Below are positions 7,414 through 10,883 of a stretch of 10,883 bases of DNA, piece by piece. The stretch lies in assembly GCA_002348825.1 (NCBI GenBank), contig DEBN01000171.1:8289-19171 (forward strand), read 5' to 3'. A program made the translations under genes and the position numbers. The stretch comes from Gammaproteobacteria bacterium UBA2955. Lineage in GTDB: Bacteria > Pseudomonadota > Gammaproteobacteria > Pseudomonadales > Azotimanducaceae. Under the pieces are notes generated by a model. That model was not told where the DNA came from and did no database searches. It saw only the letters and a program-made list of their open reading frames with translations. Every line of letters begins with the position of its first letter. Position 1 is the first letter of the stretch.

Positions 7414-8958
7414 TTAGCCTAGCGACCCCTGCACCAAAGAGATATCGAATTGGCCGACAGCAAAATCAGGCTCCACCTGCACACCAACGCCGCCGCGAAT
7501 CTTCGCTCGAACGCCATCGAGATAAGCGCCTGCGTCGGACAGCAACAGGTCCACAACCGCTTGATCAGCTCGTACTAAAAATTCAAGGTCGGTCGAGCCT
7601 TTGCTCGATTTCGAGCGCTTTATCAAATCGCGAACAATGGCTTGGCAAGCTGCCTCCACCGAAACATCGACGGTGCCGCCAGCCGTTTTCTGCATAAGCT
7701 GGCCCAGACTTTGACGAACACGTTTGCGACTTAATTGCACGGTGCCGTGATCGGAAAAATCTTCGACCCGCACCTGAGACGGATCAGATGCAAAGGCATC
7801 CTTAAGCGTCATGAGCACCTGTTGTTGATGGTCATCTTTCTGCATATCGATGAAGTCAATGACCACTAAACCCCCTAAATTCCGCAGCCGCAACTGCGTG
7901 GGGATCACTTCGGCAGCCTCCAAATTAACTCGCAACGCGGTGTCTTCCATTGAGGCCGCCGAATCACCGCGCCCGCCTAGATAACTACCACTGTTAACGT
8001 CAACACTGACCAACGCCTGAGTTTGTTCAAAAACAAGTTCGGCGCCCGACGGCAATGCATAGCTCGCGCCTAAAGCTTGCTCAATTTGAGCCTCCAAGCC
8101 GAGGCCCGCAAACAGGTCTTCAGCGCTGTAACGGAGCACCTCGCGCCCAGACCATTGAGGCAGGTGTTCCTCGGCAAATTCGCGCATCTGCGCAAACGTA
8201 GCTTCATCATCTACCGTGACGTTTTGTACGTTTGGTCCGGCCAAATCGCGAAGAATACGGCAGGCAAAGGGCAGTTCTGCAAAGATCAGGCATGGGGCGT
8301 TTTGCTGCTTACTGGATTCAATATTTTGCAGCAGTTCATTCCAGCTATCGCATAAGCGCACGAAGGCTTCTGTTAAACCCTCTTCGCTCGCGCCATCACT
8401 TGCTGTACGTACAATTAGGCCAAAATCCGTATCGGCCAGTTGTCTGGACAGGATATCTTTCAACCGTTGGCGCTCCGCGGTACTTTCTATACGCCGAGAA
8501 ATGCCCAATTGGCCAGGCCGCTGGGTTAACACGAGCGCATTGGTCGCAACAGAGAGCGACATCGTAAGCTTTGCACCCTTACCCTCTATGGCGTCTTTTA
8601 CTACCTGCACGACGACCTCTTGTCCTTCATGCAGCAGCTTGCGGATGTCCACGCGCTTTTCGTCGCTGCCGGGTTGCGCAACCATCAACGGCTTAACTGT
8701 GACATCGGCCGCGTGTAAAAAGCCATGGCGCTGTTGGCCGATATCGACAAATGCGGCCTGAATACCGCCTATTACCCGCACTACTTTGCCGCGATAAACG
8801 TTGCCTGTCAGGCTTCTGTGCTGCGCTCGATCAATTTGCAGGTCACGCAATGTTTGACCCACAACTAACGCTGCTCGTGTTTCTGTAGAGCTAACATTAA
8901 TCACCAATTGCTCGACAGCCCCGCCGTGCTGTTTATGTTCTTCGGTCAAATCGACCAC
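7414..8958 (-). CDS. rng: Ribonuclease G (RNase E/G family), lacking zinc-link cysteines
   Basis: This 514-residue protein (E. coli RNase G 489) is an endoribonuclease of the RNase E/G family, acting in 16S rRNA 5' end processing and mRNA decay. An S1 domain starts near 50 (GNVYRGKVVRVIGGIQAAFV, then GFLHAADV). The 5'-end sensor residues of the family are present as Arg184-Thr185 in LIVRTAS. Catalytic residues are Asp320 and Asn322 in SVDVNSG and Asp368 in VVIDFIDM. After LSRKRVRQSLGQ (409-420) the family's CPxC zinc-link is missing: the sequence runs MQKTAGGTVDVSVEAACQ. The C-terminal domain ends VQVEPDFAVGQFDIS. The start shown is GTG at 8958, overlapping maf by 26 bases. TTG at 8949 is better placed behind GGAG (8961-8958), and a later start near residue 18 would give the usual family N-terminus. 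Confidence 0.92.
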   Translation of the reverse strand: MVDLTEEHKQHGGAVEQLVINVSSTETRAALVVGQTLRDLQIDRAQHRSLTGNVYRGKVVRVIGGIQAAFVDIGQQRHGFLHAADVTVKPLMVAQPGSDEKRVDIRKLLHEGQEVVVQVVKDAIEGKGAKLTMSLSVATNALVLTQRPGQLGISRRIESTAERQRLKDILSRQLADTDFGLIVRTASDGASEEGLTEAFVRLCDSWNELLQNIESSKQQNAPCLIFAELPFACRILRDLAGPNVQNVTVDDEATFAQMREFAEEHLPQWSGREVLRYSAEDLFAGLGLEAQIEQALGASYALPSGAELVFEQTQALVSVDVNSGSYLGGRGDSAASMEDTALRVNLEAAEVIPTQLRLRNLGGLVVIDFIDMQKDDHQQQVLMTLKDAFASDPSQVRVEDFSDHGTVQLSRKRVRQSLGQLMQKTAGGTVDVSVEAACQAIVRDLIKRSKSSKGSTDLEFLVRADQAVVDLLLSDAGAYLDGVRAKIRGGVGVQVEPDFAVGQFDISLVQGSLG

Positions 8959-9541
8959 TCCATGTATCTATACCAAATTGTTTAAGCAGCAATTCCGTTT
9001 CAAGCATAGGCAAACCAACGACCGCGCTAGGGCTGCCATGGATCTTTTCAACAAAAATACTGCCAATACCTTGTAAACCATAGCCACCGGCTTTATCCAC
9101 CGGCTCGTCGGTACGCCAGTAGGCTTGCGCCTCTCGCTCGGATACCGCGCGGAAGCTGACATCACTGGCTACCACCTTTGATTTCATGTGCGCAGCCGAC
9201 GCAACGGTTATCCCGGTCAGCACTCGATGGGTAGTCCCGGAAAGCCGCATCAGCATCCGCACCCCATCCGTGCGGTCCTTTGGTTTCCCAAGCACCTCGC
9301 CATCCAGTGCGACGATCGTGTCTGCCGCTATCACCACAGAGCTCGGTCTGCAGGCCAGTCCAGCTTCGGCTTTCGATCTAGACAGTCGCTCGACGTACAT
9401 TTGCGGGTCTTCCCCGTCGCTCAGGCTCTCATCCACGTCCGGCGACATTGTCTCAAACACTAAGCCAATCTGCTGCAGTAAGCTCATCCGCCGGGGCGAT
9501 GAGGACGCTAACAAAATCGATTTATCGACTACGGCGCTCAC
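8933..9541 (-). CDS. maf: Maf-like nucleoside triphosphate pyrophosphatase, YhdE type
   Basis: This 202-residue protein has the normal Maf length. Maf/YhdE enzymes hydrolyse dTTP, UTP and some modified pyrimidine nucleotides to the monophosphates, and overexpression of Maf blocks septation. Motifs: SSSPRR at 13-18, PDVDES at 34-39, SRSKAEA at 54-60, the catalytic-base region AADTIVALDG with Asp74, LGKP at 84-87, HRVLTG at 105-110, DKAGGYGLQG at 149-158 and GSPSAVVGLP at 169-178. Its position in the mre cluster supports the YhdE rather than the YceF (m7GTP) subtype. The frame is open upstream to 9640, but that part lies within mreD. The GTG at 9541 forms a GTGA overlap with the mreD stop, follows a GGGG patch, and gives the family N-terminus. 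It overlaps rng by 26 bases. Confidence 0.95.
   Translation of the reverse strand: MSAVVDKSILLASSSPRRMSLLQQIGLVFETMSPDVDESLSDGEDPQMYVERLSRSKAEAGLACRPSSVVIAADTIVALDGEVLGKPKDRTDGVRMLMRLSGTTHRVLTGITVASAAHMKSKVVASDVSFRAVSEREAQAYWRTDEPVDKAGGYGLQGIGSIFVEKIHGSPSAVVGLPMLETELLLKQFGIDTWSGRFDRRT
8958..8961 (-). promoter_or_regulatory. Possible ribosome binding site for rng
   Basis: Minus-strand GGAG lies inside the end of maf, eight bases before a TTG in frame with rng (8949-8947). It overlaps the GTG at 8958, so it cannot serve that codon. It therefore argues for TTG as the rng start, three codons into the frame given here. Confidence 0.4.
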
Positions 9542-10020
9542 CGAAAGCCCCGCCGAGGCTCCAGCGCTTTGAAAAGTTTGTAACTGTAAGGCCAGAGCAA
9601 GGCAGAGCTTAACGCAGTAGTAAGCGGTAACCAATTCCAATCTTGGTTGGCAAAAAAATTAAGACTGAGGGTTCGCAACAGCTGCGCGAGCATCACCACA
9701 ACGAAAACGATGATGGCTTGCTGGATTAGACCGTACATTAAAAAACGCTCGCGGAAACGTAAAGCGAGATAGGTTATGGCAGCAAATATGATGCCATTCA
9801 AACCTAAGGGCTCGCCCAACAGCACATCGACAACGCCTCCAGCAAACCAAGCCCATAAAACACCCAGCCGAGAACCCACCTGCAGAGCCCAGTATATAAG
9901 CAGCAGCAATAACCACTGCGGCTGCCACAACCCAATCCACGCAAACCAATCGCTGGGTAGGCGAGCGACACTCAGTACCGCGGCAACTATGGCTAAACCC
10001 AACATGATCAGGGGGTTCAC
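9538..10020 (-). CDS. mreD: Rod shape-determining protein MreD
   Basis: This 160-residue, very hydrophobic inner-membrane protein is the size of E. coli MreD (162). MreD works with MreB, MreC, RodA and PBP2 in side-wall peptidoglycan synthesis. About six membrane segments are visible (roughly 4-19, 35-49, 53-68, 75-88, 98-118 and 130-147). The family patterns QPQWLLLLLIYW (33-44) and GGVVDVLLGEPLGLNG (61-76) are clear. The start is GTG at 10020, whose GTGA overlaps the mreC stop; a weak GGAT lies eight bases upstream. An ATG at codon 6 (10005) is possible but would cut into the first helix. The stop overlaps the maf start in the same GTGA manner, so mreC, mreD and maf are probably translationally coupled. 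Confidence 0.94.
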   Translation of the reverse strand: MNPLIMLGLAIVAAVLSVARLPSDWFAWIGLWQPQWLLLLLIYWALQVGSRLGVLWAWFAGGVVDVLLGEPLGLNGIIFAAITYLALRFRERFLMYGLIQQAIIVFVVVMLAQLLRTLSLNFFANQDWNWLPLTTALSSALLWPYSYKLFKALEPRRGFR

Positions 10021-10832
10021 GAGTTATCATCCAAGCGATTAATGCGATCCTGATCGGCGGTAAAAACAACCAGCAAGAAACGCGACTGATTGGTTCGAGC
10101 TAACGGCCGAACTTTCACCTCGGCAAATGCGGCAGTCTCGTCCAATATTACTGACATCACCTCAGCTACTGGATAACCCACCGGGAACCGCCCGCCTAAC
10201 CCAGAGGTCTCGAGAAGATCACCAACGGTAATGTCCATGGACACAGGTACGTTCTCCAGCACCAGGCTATCCCTAGACCCGGTGCCGCCAGCGATACTGC
10301 GCGCGCCATTGCGAGTGACCTGGACAGGGACGGCATGATCTTTGTCTATTAATAGCAACACTCGGCTTGTAGTGGCGCCGACTTCTACCAATTGGCCAAA
10401 TAACCCCTCGGCATCGAGCACAGCCTGACCAATCTGCAGACCATCCGCGGCACCCTTGTCGATAATCACCTGATGCGAACTCGGTGTTGATCGAACACTT
10501 ACTATCTCGGCAATCAACACCGAACCCGGCAATTTTGCTTTTGATCCCAACAACACTCGCATCCGATCGTTATCCGCTTTGAGCGTCCGATAACGTTGCG
10601 CAGTATGAGAAAGAGCCAACAGTTCTTCGCGTTGACGCTCTAACTGGGCCAACAATTTTTCCCTAGTGCTCAAACTCTCGTTTAAGTTGTTGCCAATCGT
10701 GTAAGGTGCTTCTGCAAGGTAATAAAGAGGGGTCACCAGCTGCAGCACCAGCGCGCGCGTAGACCGAAGATAACTGGTGTAGGCGTCTAACGTCGCCAGC
10801 GCCATAGAAAGCAGGGCTAGGCCCAGCAGCAT
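10017..10832 (-). CDS. mreC: Rod shape-determining protein MreC (start uncertain)
   Basis: MreC is an inner-membrane protein with a periplasmic domain that scaffolds the MreB-directed elongation complex and activates PBP2. From the first ATG it has 271 residues: a short N-terminal helix, a coiled coil (about 50-95, with STREKLLAQLERQREELLAL), then the beta-barrel region with HQVIIDKGAADG (120-131), LIDKDHAVPVQV and ETSGLGGRFPVGYPV (208-222). It lacks the longer C-terminal tail of E. coli MreC (367). The frame stays open above the ATG to a TAG at 10883-10881, and that extra stretch, IIRTLFVKSSGAGY, resembles the usual MreC N-terminus (a basic IKxLF segment before the helix). The only near-cognate starts there are ATT at 10874 and 10871, so the true 5' end is probably about 10871. 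mreB is expected upstream, off-window. Confidence 0.93.
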   Translation of the reverse strand: MLLGLALLSMALATLDAYTSYLRSTRALVLQLVTPLYYLAEAPYTIGNNLNESLSTREKLLAQLERQREELLALSHTAQRYRTLKADNDRMRVLLGSKAKLPGSVLIAEIVSVRSTPSSHQVIIDKGAADGLQIGQAVLDAEGLFGQLVEVGATTSRVLLLIDKDHAVPVQVTRNGARSIAGGTGSRDSLVLENVPVSMDITVGDLLETSGLGGRFPVGYPVAEVMSVILDETAAFAEVKVRPLARTNQSRFLLVVFTADQDRINRLDDNS

Positions 10833-10877
10833 GTAACCCGCCCCGCTACTTTTTACAAAGAGCGTTCTAATAATCGG

Positions 10878-10882
10878 CCTCT
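10878..10882 (-). promoter_or_regulatory. Possible ribosome binding site for an upstream mreC start
   Basis: Minus-strand AGAGG lies six bases before the ATT at 10871-10869 and three before the ATT at 10874-10872. It is a moderate Shine-Dalgarno match at normal distance for the 10871 codon. It overlaps the in-frame TAG that closes the mreC frame upstream. Confidence 0.4.
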
Positions 10883-10883
10883 A

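Noticed and set aside
9542..9640. Upstream extension of maf
   Set aside because: It would place 33 extra residues inside mreD ahead of the SSSPRR motif, giving an atypical Maf N-terminus. The GTG at 9541 fits the family and the overlap pattern.

Overview
The window reads as a compact housekeeping block from a gammaproteobacterium. The gene order mreC-mreD-maf-rng-yhdP-tldD on the minus strand, followed by yjgA and pmbA (tldE), is the arrangement known from Pseudomonas and many marine relatives. The tail of an MgtE-type magnesium transporter borders it on the left. No mobile element, CRISPR array, rRNA or tRNA is visible, and base composition looks even throughout. Genus cannot be fixed from this stretch alone.

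Layout, left to right. Positions 1-120 (+) are the last 39 codons of mgtE. pmbA/tldE (122-1456, -) meets it tail to tail with one base between. yjgA/darP (1475-1987, +) diverges from pmbA across an 18-base gap, then converges on tldD (1984-3426, -), with which it shares a CTAG that supplies both stop codons. Upstream of tldD on the minus strand come yhdP (3471-7394), rng (7414-8958), maf (8933-9541), mreD (9538-10020) and mreC (10017-10832, probably extending to about 10871). mreB would be expected just beyond the right edge. Only about 80 bases of the window lie outside genes, and no gap exceeds 44 bases.

How the genes work together. MreC and MreD are inner-membrane partners of the MreB elongation machinery. 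Maf (YhdE type) is a nucleotide pyrophosphatase linked to septation. RNase G processes RNA. YhdP is a large envelope-spanning AsmA-like protein implicated in phospholipid transport to the outer membrane. TldD and PmbA/TldE, encoded at opposite ends of yjgA, form a heteromeric metalloprotease. YjgA acts in late 50S ribosome assembly. The run mreC to tldD is tightly packed and is probably co-transcribed.

I do not see a new biological system here. The points worth a second look are local: an RNase G that has lost the cysteines of the zinc-link, an mreC whose conserved N-terminus lies upstream of its first ATG and can only begin at a rare ATT codon, a chain of GTGA stop/start overlaps with many non-ATG starts, and the absence of the nitrilase-family gene that often sits between yhdP and tldD.
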